Notes: generated by a model from the letters alone, not told the origin. Numbered from the stretch's first letter, positions 35,640 to 44,384 are shown. The stretch is DNA of 61,530 bases from Deltaproteobacteria bacterium (GCA_031276635.1 JAISMU010000179.1:1-61530); one strand, 5' to 3'. Program-made: numbers and translations.

Positions 35640-35761
35640 GTAAGCGTTCCCAAGGGACAGTAAAATTGGATCCGCGGCTTAAACCCTAGACTCCCTATGT
35701 ATGAGCTTACCCTCACGAAATTGAGCAGTAAAATTTATCACCTTTGATAATGAGCGCTGAC
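35640..35761 (+). repeat. 122-bp dispersed repeat, copy C
   Basis: The ends are GTAAGCGTTC and GAGCGCTGAC, and the length is identical to copies A and B. It is closest to copy B (GGATCC, TTATCA...GATAATGAG shared). Its right end joins, without a gap, an IscB-like coding fragment on the minus strand. Confidence 0.85.
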
Positions 35762-35879
35762 AGGTAGGGACCATTTTGTCGAACTTGGCCCGCTTCTTCT
35801 TTTCCCTCAATTGCCTGGCCCGCTTTGGAGAACACGGGGCTAAAGATTTATTGTTTTTGTCAACAACAAATACTTTCAA
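35762..35879 (-). pseudogene. IscB-like N-terminal (PLMP/RRXRR) fragment
   Basis: Thirty-nine codons on the minus strand read MKVFVVDKNNKSLAPCSPKR and then ARQLREKKKRAKFDKMVPT. This is the start of IscB-type and RRXRR-domain HNH proteins (pattern M-VFVLDKNkkPLmPcsp-RAR-LL-kgkA-V). IscB proteins are RNA-guided nucleases carried by IS200/IS605-like elements and are the ancestors of Cas9. The homology stops exactly at the edge of repeat copy C, and the open frame beyond it is repeat sequence. No RuvC or HNH part remains. Upstream, GCCGATA and TATCGGC could pair across about 60 bases, the place where a guide (omega) RNA would lie, but this is only suggestive. Confidence 0.65.
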
Positions 35880-36339
35880 ATAAAGCGCCGATAAAAGCCT
35901 CTAACGGCCAGGTTATTCGTTAAATGAACTTCTCCTCGGGAATGTTGAGTATCGGCCCATGACTCACTCCTTTTCGCGCCTGTTCCGGCTTGTCTACTAA
36001 TGAGTCTTCAAGAGGTCAGAACAGAAGAAGCGTTCTGACGTTGGTCTTTAGCCATTTTATTCAACGTAGTCATCTATGAAACAAACCTGTTTTTTTAGAT
36101 TAACGGCGGCCGTCCCCGGCCGCAGAGCCGCTCTGAACCGTTAAGTCCAGAGCCTGACTCTGTAACCTTGGGGGCTATTTCAAACTCCACCCCTTTATCG
36201 TGGGTGAAAGGTTGCTAAATTAACGCCTAAAATTAGGCCTCCCCCAAAACTCCTTCACAAATGAGCCCCAGAGGCTTGAAAAAGGCCCAAAGACCACTCC
36301 CAGCGGGTCCTGGGCCGGAGCTTAACCAATAAAATTGTC

Positions 36340-37932
36340 CTAATTGGCGGATCTACCACCGCCGCCAGAGGAGTTAGGCCGACCGCCGCCAGAGTTTCCC
36401 CCACCAGGAACGACGGAACCAGAGTCATCGCCACTGGGCCGACCGGAGCCACCACCGCTGGGCCGGCCAGATTGACCGCCGCCAGAGTTGCCACCACCAG
36501 GAACTACGGAACCAGAGTCATCGCCACTGGGCCGACCGGAGCCGCCACCGCTGGGCCGGCCAGATTGGCCTCCACCAGAGTTAATTATGGTAACTCCACC
36601 ACCAGGGGCAATCGGTGAGCTCTGGCCAGAGCCAGTTCTGCCTCCGCTTTGATCAATAGCAAGTCCAGAGCCAGACACGGCGCCACTTTCCCCTTGACCA
36701 GGGCGACTAATTCCTGAGCCACCTGGACGACTAGGCCGAGAACCCTCATTACCGCCACCAGGCCTATTTACTTCTCCACCACCTGGACGACCAGGCCGAG
36801 AACCCTCATTACCACCACCTGGCCGGCCAGGCCGAGAACCCTCATTACCACCACCAGGCCTATTTACTTCTCCGCCACCTGGCCGGCCAGGCCGCTCAGG
36901 CCGACCTACATCGTTTCCACCAGGCCGGCCAGGCCGCTCAGGCCGACCTACATCGTTTCCGCCAGGCCGACCAGGCCGCTCCGGCCGACCAACATCGTTT
37001 CCGCCAGGCCGGCCAGGCCGCTCCGGCCGACCAACATTGTTTCCACCAGGTCGACCAGGCCGCTCAGGCCGACCAACATCGTTTCCGCCAGGCCGGCCAG
37101 GCCGCTCAGGCCGACCAACATTGTTTCCGCCAGGCCGACCAGGCCGCTCAGGCCGACCAACATCGTTTCCGCCAGGCCGGCCAGGCCGCTCCGGCCGACC
37201 TACATTGTTTCCACCAGGCCGACCAGGCCGCTCCGGCCGACCTACATTGTTTCCACCAGGCCGACCAGGCCGCTCAGGCCGACCAACATCGTTTCCACCA
37301 GGCCGACCAGGCCGCTCCGGCCGACCTACATTGTTTCCACCAGGCCGACCAGGCCGCTCCGGCCGACCAACATTGTTTCCACCAGGCCGACCAGGACGAT
37401 TGACGTTGCCAGGGCCAGAGCGATTATTGCTTTGCCCAGGTCGATTCTGCCTATAATTACCTTGATTAGGCCTATTCCCATTGGGTCGCTGAACGTTACG
37501 ATCTTCGCGCTGATTCGGTCTATTTCTATTGGGTCGCTGAACGTTACGATCATTACGCTGATTAGGTCTATTTCTATTGGGTCGCTGAACGTTACGATCA
37601 TTACGCTGATTAGGCCTATTTCTATTGGGTCGCTGAACGTTACGATCTTCGCGCTGATTAGAACGACGATTTTGATCGGAATTGTATCGTCGCTCATCTT
37701 GTTCGCCACGGTTATCTCGTCCCCGCCGAGATTGCGCGAACTGAAGAGCCTTTTCCTCTATCCCCAGGGGACGATTAATCAGCATAGGAAAAGGCTCATT
37801 GAGATATGACCCTTGAGAAAAGTCAACCTCAATCGCTTTGGCTTCCGCCTGGGCAGACCACATTACGGCCAACAAAGCCATAATTGGTAGACTCATAACA
37901 GAAGATAAAGAAAAAAATTTAAACTTGCGCAT
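36340..37932 (-). CDS. Secreted Arg/Pro/Gly/Asn-rich repeat protein
   Basis: The protein is 530 residues from ATG 37932, with GAGGTG upstream. A signal peptide ends in AQAEAKA near residue 35. The mature protein has a short unique start (IEVDFSQGSYLNEPFPMLIN), then a 16-residue repeat (RNDRNVQRPNRNRPNQ-type, four copies), then twelve copies of a 14-residue repeat (GRPGGN[N/D]VGRPERP, 42 bases each, 36900-37400). It ends with Gly/Ser-rich blocks including two PSGGGSGRPSGDDSGSVVPG units. It is very basic in the middle and probably disordered. It has no cysteines or enzyme motif. The sequence resembles the smaller proteins that follow in signal peptide and charge, so a shared extracellular or periplasmic role is inferred. 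Confidence 0.75.
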   Translation of the reverse strand: MRKFKFFSLSSVMSLPIMALLAVMWSAQAEAKAIEVDFSQGSYLNEPFPMLINRPLGIEEKALQFAQSRRGRDNRGEQDERRYNSDQNRRSNQREDRNVQRPNRNRPNQRNDRNVQRPNRNRPNQRNDRNVQRPNRNRPNQREDRNVQRPNGNRPNQGNYRQNRPGQSNNRSGPGNVNRPGRPGGNNVGRPERPGRPGGNNVGRPERPGRPGGNDVGRPERPGRPGGNNVGRPERPGRPGGNNVGRPERPGRPGGNDVGRPERPGRPGGNNVGRPERPGRPGGNDVGRPERPGRPGGNNVGRPERPGRPGGNDVGRPERPGRPGGNDVGRPERPGRPGGNDVGRPERPGRPGGGEVNRPGGGNEGSRPGRPGGGNEGSRPGRPGGGEVNRPGGGNEGSRPSRPGGSGISRPGQGESGAVSGSGLAIDQSGGRTGSGQSSPIAPGGGVTIINSGGGQSGRPSGGGSGRPSGDDSGSVVPGGGNSGGGQSGRPSGGGSGRPSGDDSGSVVPGGGNSGGGRPNSSGGGGRSAN

Positions 37933-38514
37933 GAAGCACCTCATTTGCTTGGCCTGAAAGCGCGCCGTCAGGCCCTAATCAAAATACGCTTACTTGAAAT
38001 CTTTTTGCTTTGATTTTTGTCACTGCGATTTTTGTTTGCAGCAAAAATCAAGCCAAGTTGATTTACCAACCCGGCTGAGGGCCTACTCTTGACTATTAAA
38101 ATAATCTGAAAGGCTGACGGCGTTTTCTTTGGCGGCCCTATCTTAGCAAACAGGGTAATTTTTAGCCAGTAATTAATTCTCCAATGGGTAATTCATAGCC
38201 AGCTGGAGCCACCTAAATTCCAGAATATGGATTTTTCCAAATTATTTTTTTTGTTTTTTTAGCGCTTCGCCCTACCTGAGCCTTGAGCCTAGCTCGTTAG
38301 AGACGCGACCAGCCAGAATCAGATGATCGTTTTCTCTGGCTATACTTGAATTTAGCAATACTTATCTAATTATTGAGATAATAATCATATTAAATAATCC
38401 AAATCATAATATTGAAAACAAACTAAAAAGCTTTGAAGGCAGCTAAAGCCCCACCCGACTATAATGTTCATATCCATAGATGGGGCTGAAAGATATAGTC
38501 CCAGAAATAAAAAA
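37933..38514. other. Intergenic region between secreted-protein genes
   Basis: No gene is seen. It would hold the promoter of the gene at 36340-37932 (minus strand). A GATTTTTG motif and its near-repeats occur near 38010-38050. 38340-38430 is AT-rich. Confidence 0.4.
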
Positions 38515-38531
38515 CCAGGGCTGGGCCCTGG
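38515..38531. terminator. Intrinsic terminator for the gene at 38566
   Basis: CCAGGGCTGGGCCCTGG forms a short, GC-rich hairpin. On the minus strand it is followed by TTTTTTATTT and on the plus strand by ATTTTTATTT, so it could work in both directions. It lies 34 bases after the gene's stop. Confidence 0.8.
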
Positions 38532-38565
38532 ATTTTTATTTCTGAGGGTATTCTAAATAACCCTG

Positions 38566-39000
38566 TTATCTCCGGTTGTTGTTTCGATTATTGTCCCGAC
38601 GATTGTCCCGACGATTGTCCCGACGGTCGTCCCGGCGGTCGTCCCGGCGGTCATTGCGCTTGGACGGGTTTTTGGTCCATTGATTTTTCTTCTTTGGGCC
38701 CTTGTTGTACTTGCTGCGAGGATTATCCCGAGGATCCTGGCGACCGTCCCGACGGTCCAAACGGTCGTACTTGTTATTGCGGCGATTATTGCGCCGGTCA
38801 GCGATCATCTGGGTGGCGCTGTCATCAGAATTGAGAAGCGACTGACTGGTCAAAACGGTATTGATCTGGCTCAACCAGGCGTCTTGAAAATGGGAGTCTT
38901 TAACAGCCCCGGCCTCAGCTTGGCCGGACCAAATCAACACCGCCAGAGCCAGAATTGGCAAAACGAAAAACGAACAAAAGGCTTTTTTTATGTTAGACAT
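38566..39000 (-). CDS. Small secreted Arg/Asn/Asp-rich protein (array member)
   Basis: The protein is 144 residues from ATG 39000, with GGAGGG upstream. The signal peptide ends SGQAEAGAV (cleavage after AEA). The mature region has QDAWLSQINTVLTSQSLL, then TQMIADRR, the short motif shared with its neighbours, followed by a purely polar, very basic tail (RDDRRDNRRDNNRNNNRR) encoded by 12-base repeats. No fold or enzyme is recognisable. It is part of a tandem family (38566, 39380, 40902 relic, 41631). Confidence 0.75.
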   Translation of the reverse strand: MSNIKKAFCSFFVLPILALAVLIWSGQAEAGAVKDSHFQDAWLSQINTVLTSQSLLNSDDSATQMIADRRNNRRNNKYDRLDRRDGRQDPRDNPRSKYNKGPKKKNQWTKNPSKRNDRRDDRRDDRRDNRRDNRRDNNRNNNRR

Positions 39001-39323
39001 AGCTACCCTCCATAATTTAGATACTAACACTAAATGAAAAATAACAAACTAAACTTATTTTATTGATATTATTAGAGCGCGAACTCCTCCCCATCAATGC
39101 CTATTTTAAAATTAGCAAGAATCTGGCCAAGGCGAAAATTCAGCTTCTTTCTTGACTTAAGCCTTAATTTACAACGATTCTTGTTTTGGTGGCCCCGCTG
39201 GCGACCTTGAAAATTTGAGTATTTTTTACTCATCGACAAAAAAAATAACCATCTGGGTTTATAACAAAAAATATCTAAAATTCCATAAATTGGAAAATTC
39301 CCTCATCCTGGTCAAAACACTAA

Positions 39324-39347
39324 GCCTCTGACCAGAGGGCCAGAGGC
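39324..39347 (-). terminator. Probable terminator for the gene at 39380
   Basis: A seven-base stem GCCTCTG/CAGAGGC has a ten-base loop and is followed on the minus strand by TTAGTGTTTTG. Equivalent hairpins occur behind the other family members. Confidence 0.6.
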
Positions 39348-39379
39348 CTTGTGTTTTTCTAACTCAAGATGGTTGGTTG

Positions 39380-39898
39380 TTATCTCCGGCGGCCATCCCG
39401 GTCGCGGTTACGGTCGTTGTCGCGGCCGTGATCAGGCCGACGATCATTGCCATTCCGGATGCCCTTGGCAGGCCCTTTCCTATCGTGGCCAGGCCTCTTG
39501 GGACCAGGCTTATGAACTCCAGGACCAGGCCTCTTGGGGCCAGGCTTATGGACTCCAGGACGAGGCTTCTTGGGGCCAGCCTTATGGACTCCAGGACGAG
39601 GCTTCTTGGGGCTAGGCTTATGAACTCCAGGACCAGGACGGCGATCCCGGTCATTGTCATAACGGTCGTGGCGATCCCTGTCATTGCGGCCACGGCGATC
39701 GGCGATCATCTGGAACGCGTCTGAGCCCCCAGAGTAGCTGAGCGTGGCCTGAGTGGAGATCACGGCATTGACCAGACTCGCCAATGAGTCTTGGCCCTGG
39801 GGGCTATTAACCACTCCCGCCTCGGCCTGACCGGAGCAAATCATGCCCACTAAAGCCATCGCCGGAACAATAAAAATCGACAAAAAACTTTTTCGCAT
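39380..39898 (-). CDS. Small secreted Lys/Pro/Arg-rich repeat protein (array member)
   Basis: This 172-residue protein begins MRKSFLSIFIVPAMALVG, with a signal peptide ending CSGQAEAG. The mature N-terminus has DSLASLVNAVISTQATL and then DAFQMIADRRGRNDRDRHDR, the family motif. A five-fold repeat of PRPGVHKPGPKKP type (about 13 residues, 39 bases) follows, then an Arg/Asp-rich end. It is strongly basic and lacks cysteines in the mature part. It is encoded in the same direction as its paralogues. The function is unknown; nucleic-acid, polysaccharide or mineral binding would fit the composition but is not shown. Confidence 0.78.
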   Translation of the reverse strand: MRKSFLSIFIVPAMALVGMICSGQAEAGVVNSPQGQDSLASLVNAVISTQATLSYSGGSDAFQMIADRRGRNDRDRHDRYDNDRDRRPGPGVHKPSPKKPRPGVHKAGPKKPRPGVHKPGPKRPGPGVHKPGPKRPGHDRKGPAKGIRNGNDRRPDHGRDNDRNRDRDGRRR

Positions 39899-40901
39899 AC
39901 AAACACCTCATTTATGAGTCATAGCAATGCTTTCAGACCCATCTTCTAACATAACAGGTCTAAATTTAAAGTTTAAACCTGGTTTACTGCTGGATTACCT
40001 GCTGTTTTGTTAAAGCAAATAACAGGCCAAATCTGGACTTTAAGCCAACTCAAAAATTTTTTACTTTAATTTACCTTAAAAAAATAATTAATTATAGCTC
40101 TATGATACCAACTAAAAACCATTAAAAAAAGGACGATCTAGATTAATTTTTACTTACTAAAATGAAACCCCGACTAAATTTTACTCACCCACAAAACAAT
40201 CCTAAGCCTGGCCTAAAAAACCACCCAACACGGGCGGCCTTCAAGGCCGCCTTGGCTGGCCAGTGCGTCCGCAAGTCTTCCCCATTTCTCCGCGCGAGGC
40301 CTTTGAAAAAGAGCCAGCTTCCCCCAGAAGAATCATAACTCCATCTTAAAACGCGCCTATGGCCAGGCCTATTTTGTGGTTCCTGAAAGAAGCTGTCCCA
40401 TAAGTTGACTTCACCTTTCAAAAATCAAGGCCAGTTTCCTGGGTCTAGACAAATCCCTTTCCAGCTTTTGGGGCTACAAGACTTGAGATTTAGATGACAA
40501 AAAGTTTGATTTCAATGACCACGCCAGGGCCGTCAATAAAATGAATATTTTTTTCTCATGAAATAATACTCTATGAGCCCAGGAATATCAAAAAAAATAT
40601 CGGAATATAAAAAACTTCTAAAACATTAAAACTACCTCAACCTCTAAATAATGTCAGCGGGCCGCCCAGGCTGGCCTCTTTGATCTGGGATGAGAAGTTT
40701 TTTTCAAACTTTCGAATTTAGCCTAATTATTTCAGACGCCTCTCATTAGCGGCCTAGCGGGATATGACAACATGAAAATGGCATAACCTAAAATCCCAAA
40801 ACCGCGAGGAAGGCTATTTTTTACAAGACCTCACTCTGAGAGATGGCCCCTGCCAGCGGGACCAGAGACCGGGAGATCGCGGTCTGACTCAGCGGGGCCG
40901 C
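39899..40901. other. One-kilobase gap in the secreted-protein array
   Basis: A sequence related to the family's upstream box may be present near 39965-40025, but weakly. A perfect seven-base hairpin GGCGGCC/GGCCGCC lies at 40233-40251. An open minus-strand frame at 40185-40421 gives no recognisable protein. The remainder is AT-rich. The decayed hairpin near 40840-40890 is probably the old terminator of the pseudogene. Confidence 0.4.
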
Positions 40902-41144
40902 TTATCTATGGTTATGGCTGTCTCTGCGGTCATGACGATCATTGCCCCGGTCACGGAGGGCGATCATCTGAAAATCGCTCGTGTCCCCGGCCAGAGTGGC
41001 CTGGCTGACGCGCGCGGCCTTGACTAAGTTGACTAAAGAGTTCTGGGAGCCTTTCACCGCCCCCGCCTCGGCCTGCCCAGAGAAAACCAGGCCCAATAAA
41101 GCCAGAGCTGAAGCAAAAAGAACTTATAAGAAACTTTTCCGTAT
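40902..41144 (-). pseudogene. Decayed paralogue of the secreted basic protein family
   Basis: Read on the minus strand, the sequence matches the start of the gene at 41631 nearly codon for codon, but the start codon is ATA instead of ATG and codon 7 is TAA where the paralogue has TCA. It then continues LFASALALLGLVFSGQAEAG and DTSDFQMIALRDRGNDRHDR before its stop. The Lys-rich repeat part is missing. The upstream box is preserved (41184-41228). A recent duplicate that has died is the simplest reading. Confidence 0.8.
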
Positions 41145-41183
41145 GATAAGCCTCAATTTTGAGGTCAATGTCATATTGACCTA

Positions 41184-41228
41184 TTAAATTTTAACCCTGG
41201 ATTGTTACATTGTTTCAGACGATTATTG
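41184..41228 (-). promoter_or_regulatory. Conserved 45-base upstream box of the secreted-protein genes (copy at the pseudogene)
   Basis: On the minus strand CAATAATCGTCTGAAACAA is followed by GTAACAATCCAGGGTTAAAA with a one-base spacer. The same box with only two changes lies at 42119-42163 before the intact paralogue. Both begin about 40-70 bases before the start codon. It may be a promoter or a 5' UTR element, or simply duplicated with the gene. Confidence 0.5.
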
Positions 41229-41574
41229 TTCATAGCAAAACCTGGGCCAATCCTGGGGTCAAGAACTGGATTAATAAAAAAATTTCAATCATTCCAACAT
41301 GTTACTTAAGAGAGAGCTGTTTAAACCCAGGAACAATTGTCCTTTTTTTATCCAGACTGACTGAGGCCTGACTAAATTTTACTCAAGTTTCTGTCCAGGT
41401 TGACTAAAAATCACCCAATTAACCAGTGGCTCACTTTTGACTGAGAAATGGGGGCCAAACAAATCAAGAAAAAATTGAGAATATCCAAGAGGTGGGCTAA
41501 AACTAATAGCGCTGAGTTTCACGGTAATTTCCCCAAAAGGCCTCTCGACCTCAAAACCCCGCCCAAAGCGAAAA

Positions 41575-41598
41575 GCCCCTGACCAGAGGATCAGGGGC
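41575..41598 (-). terminator. Intrinsic terminator for the gene at 41631
   Basis: GCCCCTGA/TCAGGGGC is a perfect eight-base stem with an eight-base loop, followed on the minus strand by TTTTCGCTTTG. It lies 33 bases past the stop. Confidence 0.75.
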
Positions 41599-41630
41599 CG
41601 GGAGATTGCGGTCTGACTCAACAGGGCCGC

Positions 41631-42050
41631 TTATCTGTGGTTACGGCGGCCTCTGAGGTCATAGCCGTCATGACGGTCATTACGGTCATTACGATGATTC
41701 TTCTTGTTACCGATCTTCTTGGAGCCATGGCTCTTGTAACCGGGTTTCTTGGGCCCATGGTTCTTATAGCCGGAATTTTTGCGCGAGGGCTTCTTATTAT
41801 ATTTTCCATGACCAGGGCGACCATCGTGGCGCCGGTCATAACGATCATTGCCCCGGTCACGGCGGGCGATCATCTGAAAATCGCTCGTGTCCCCGGCCAA
41901 GGTGGCCTGGCTGACGCTCACGGCGTTGACTAAGTTGACTAAAGAGTCCTGGGAGCCTTTCACCGCCCCCGCCTCGGCCTGCCCAGAGAAAACCACGGCC
42001 AATAAAGCCAGTGCCGGAACAAAAAGGATTGATAAGAAACTTTTCCGCAT
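41631..42050 (-). CDS. Small secreted Lys/Gly/His/Arg-rich protein (array member)
   Basis: The protein is 139 residues from ATG 42050. MRKSFLSILFVPALALLAVV forms the signal peptide, ending SGQAEAGAV. The mature start KGSQDSLVNLVNAVSVSQAT and DFQMIARRDRGNDRYDRR are shared with the relic at 40902 and, less closely, with 39380. The middle has NHGPKKPGYKSHGSKK-type units of about 10 residues and the end is NDRNDRHDGYDLRGRRNHR. It is very basic and probably disordered after export. The gene has its own upstream box and terminator, so each family member seems to be a separate transcription unit. Confidence 0.8.
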   Translation of the reverse strand: MRKSFLSILFVPALALLAVVFSGQAEAGAVKGSQDSLVNLVNAVSVSQATLAGDTSDFQMIARRDRGNDRYDRRHDGRPGHGKYNKKPSRKNSGYKNHGPKKPGYKSHGSKKIGNKKNHRNDRNDRHDGYDLRGRRNHR

Positions 42051-42118
42051 GATAATCCTCACTTTTGTGGTCAAAATCATATTGACCAATTAAATTAAAA
42101 AACAAACAGGATTTAAAT

Positions 42119-42163
42119 TTAAATTTTAACCCTGGATTGTTACTTTGTTTCAGGCGATTATTG
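42119..42163 (-). promoter_or_regulatory. Conserved upstream box before the intact paralogue
   Basis: This is the counterpart of the box at 41184-41228: CAATAATCGCCTGAAACAA then GTAACAATCCAGGGTTAAAA on the minus strand. An extra AT-rich stretch (42094-42118) separates it from the conserved start region, making the leader about 25 bases longer than in the relic. Confidence 0.5.
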
Positions 42164-42391
42164 TCTAAAGCAAAAGCTGGGCCAAGCCCCTGAATTTCGG
42201 TTAAAACAGGGACTCTGAATAAACGAATTCTGGCAAAATCCAATAATTACACGATGTTATCTATAAAAGAACCTTGAAGGCCCAAGCCTTTTAGGTTAAT
42301 TATTACCCTGACCAATTAGTGGCCTGATTAAATTTTACTCAAATCCAGGGTCAGACTGATTCAAAATCACCCGACCGACCAGTCAGGCCTC

Positions 42392-42420
42392 AAAAAAACC
42401 CCTGACCCTCGGATCAAGGG
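42392..42420 (-). terminator. Intrinsic terminator for the SPOR-domain gene
   Basis: On the minus strand CCCTTGATCC pairs with GGGTCAGGGG (ten pairs including G-U), then TTTTTTT. It lies 71 bases after the stop of the gene at 42492. Confidence 0.8.
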
Positions 42421-42491
42421 CTTTTTAGGGCCTAACTGAAAAATGGTTATTTATTCGGGTCCAGACGTTTGAGGCCAGTCTGACCAAAGCC

Positions 42492-44384
42492 TTACTGGCT
42501 GTTGGCTTTTTCCTCGTCCACCGTGGGCCGAACCGCCCAAGGCTGACCAATCAAAATTGAGCTCAAACCCGCCGCCGTGGCCAATCCTTGGCCAGCCGAC
42601 TCGGCCTCAGACTGGGAGGCGAAGAAGCCCAGTCGGATCCGGTAGTGGACCTGGCCATTTAGGGTGATCTCGGAGCGGTAAAGCCTGGGTCCCGGCTGTC
42701 CCACCTTGGCCAATTTCTTTAAGTAACTCTTGGCGTTGACTCCATCCAGAGCCCGCCAGACTTTCTCCGAGTCCTCCCTGGTTGGGGTTGAGGAGATATT
42801 AACCACCCACTGGTTGGACAAGGCCTGGCCAGCGTATTTTTTATACTCCGCCACGGTCGGTTGGACCAGCCAAGGCGTGGCCGGCAACTTAACCTCACTA
42901 GCCAACCGCGCGCCCGCCGCCTCCGCCTCGGCCCGGGTCGGAAAAAAACCCAGCCGGATCCGATACTGCTTGATGCCACCCACCGAGGTGTCATAACGAT
43001 ACAGTCGCCCAGAGCTGGCCAGACCATCCACCCGACTCCAGATCCGCTCAGACTCAGCCAGATCCGGGGTTGAATGTAAGTTACTGACCCAGACCGGGGC
43101 GATGGTCTCCTCATCGGGGCTCGCCGTTGGAGTGGCCGGGGAACTCTGGGAGGAGCCCTGAGCTTCCCCTGTCTCCAGGGGTTTGGGGGCCGGAGTCACA
43201 ACTGTGGCCGGTGGTTTGCTGGCCGGGCTTGTCTCAACCGGGCTTTTCTCCACTGGCGCGGTCTCGGTCTTGACCTGCGGCTGATGGACTCGGGTCGGGG
43301 ATTGGGCGGGCGAGGTCGTTTCAGCCGGGCTTGTCTCGGTCGGGCTTATTTCCGGGGGAACGGTCTCGGTCTCTGCCAGCGGCTGACTGGCAAGAGCCGG
43401 AGGTTGGACGGGCGGGGTCGCCTCCAAGGGAGTCAGCTCAGGCTGAGCCGGCTCAGGAACAACTGGCGCGGAATCCCTGGGCTCAGGCGCCCCGACCGCG
43501 GGCGCCTCTGACCGCGGGGCCAGGGGCTCAGAAACTCCAGGCTCCTCCAGGGTCTCGCTGGAAACCACCGTCAGGGAGCCTCCCTGAGTGGCGGGGTCAA
43601 TCGCCAGGGGTTTGGGGGCCGGAAAATCCTCGTCTTCCGGGCCCAGCTCCGAGCTATCAACCACCTCTAACACCTTGGTCGAGTTTTCCTGGCCCGGGCT
43701 GGCCTGGCCTGAGCTAAGTTGATCAGGGCGGGCGGGCTCGGTTCCCAGAGGCGCGGCTCCCTCCGTGGCGACCGAGGTTGGCGAGGTCTCTCCCGTTCCT
43801 ATCTCTCCGGTTCCTGGCTCCTCGTTTATCCCGCTCAAGGCCGCCCCCTCAGGCGACTGGGGCTGGCCCGTCAGATTAAAGCCGCCAGACAGATTGTCTG
43901 GGCCGCTCGCCTGAGAATCCAGAGTCTCCAGGGGCGCAGTCCCAACCGGGAGAACCTCAGCCGGGTCGGGCGCCAACAAGTTGTCAGCGGTCTCGGGCTG
44001 CGGGGTAAAGACCAGACCCGGGGCAGGCTCGAGCTCGGTCGGGCTGGGTTGAGACACTCCGGTCGCCTCTGGGGCAACCGAGGAGTTTGGCTCCACCTGA
44101 GATTCGACCTGGGGAACCACGGGTTGCGGCGTCGCCTGGGCCACCGGCGGCGGGGGGGGAATATGAAAATCGGGCGGGGGGTCGTTGGCGTTATGGAGAT
44201 AGACGAACGTGGCCAACCCCACCGCCAGGGCCACTATTATAATAGTTATTAGCGGCCCCCCACCGCGAGGCCGCGGGAGCGACTCCTCAATTTCCTGGGG
44301 TGGCGGGGCGAAATCCAGTTCCTCAACCGGGTTGTCCTGGGCTGAGTCGCCGCTGGCCGGCCTGCCTTTGGGTTGATCAACCAT
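42492..44384 (-). CDS. Membrane protein with two C-terminal SPOR domains
   Basis: The protein is 630 residues from ATG 44384, with AGAGGA upstream; GTG 44426 lacks a ribosome site. A cytoplasmic N-terminus is followed by one transmembrane helix (about 43-65, LITIIIVALAVGLATFVYL), a ~360-residue Pro/Glu/Ser/Thr-rich periplasmic spacer, and two SPOR domains (WVSNLHSTPDLAESERIW...YRIRLGFFPTRAEAEAAG; VVNISSTPTREDSEKVW...YRIRLGFFASQSEAESAG). SPOR domains bind denuded glycan at the division septum, so a role in cell division or envelope constriction is likely. It lies 68 bases after the TPR-like gene, in one direction with it. Confidence 0.85.
   Translation of the reverse strand: MVDQPKGRPASGDSAQDNPVEELDFAPPPQEIEESLPRPRGGGPLITIIIVALAVGLATFVYLHNANDPPPDFHIPPPPPVAQATPQPVVPQVESQVEPNSSVAPEATGVSQPSPTELEPAPGLVFTPQPETADNLLAPDPAEVLPVGTAPLETLDSQASGPDNLSGGFNLTGQPQSPEGAALSGINEEPGTGEIGTGETSPTSVATEGAAPLGTEPARPDQLSSGQASPGQENSTKVLEVVDSSELGPEDEDFPAPKPLAIDPATQGGSLTVVSSETLEEPGVSEPLAPRSEAPAVGAPEPRDSAPVVPEPAQPELTPLEATPPVQPPALASQPLAETETVPPEISPTETSPAETTSPAQSPTRVHQPQVKTETAPVEKSPVETSPASKPPATVVTPAPKPLETGEAQGSSQSSPATPTASPDEETIAPVWVSNLHSTPDLAESERIWSRVDGLASSGRLYRYDTSVGGIKQYRIRLGFFPTRAEAEAAGARLASEVKLPATPWLVQPTVAEYKKYAGQALSNQWVVNISSTPTREDSEKVWRALDGVNAKSYLKKLAKVGQPGPRLYRSEITLNGQVHYRIRLGFFASQSEAESAGQGLATAAGLSSILIGQPWAVRPTVDEEKANSQ

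Larger units (their letters stand above)
35273..36339. other. Intergenic region with dispersed repeat, iscB fragment and hairpins
   Basis: 35390-35550 is AT-rich with nothing recognisable. At 35561-35581 is a perfect eight-base hairpin AGAGAGCC/GGCTCTCT. The 122-bp repeat copy C (35640-35761) and the IscB-like fragment (35762-35879) follow directly. At 36015-36039 is another perfect eight-base hairpin, GTCAGAAC/GTTCTGAC. A GCCTAAAATTAGGC palindrome at 36225-36238 may help terminate the next minus-strand gene. Confidence 0.5.

Noticed and set aside
35679-35761. The rest of the open frame following the IscB-like residues
   Set aside because: From 35761 downward it is the 122-bp repeat, which occurs elsewhere as non-coding DNA, so only the first 39 codons are assigned to the gene relic.
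36888-37420. Regular 42-base repeats resembling a CRISPR array
   Set aside because: There are no unique spacers; the repeat is continuous, in frame, and encodes the GRPGGN[N/D]VGRPERP units of a secreted protein.
40185-40421. Minus-strand open frame in the secreted-protein array
   Set aside because: No ribosome site, signal peptide, family motif or known domain; it overlaps a strong hairpin.
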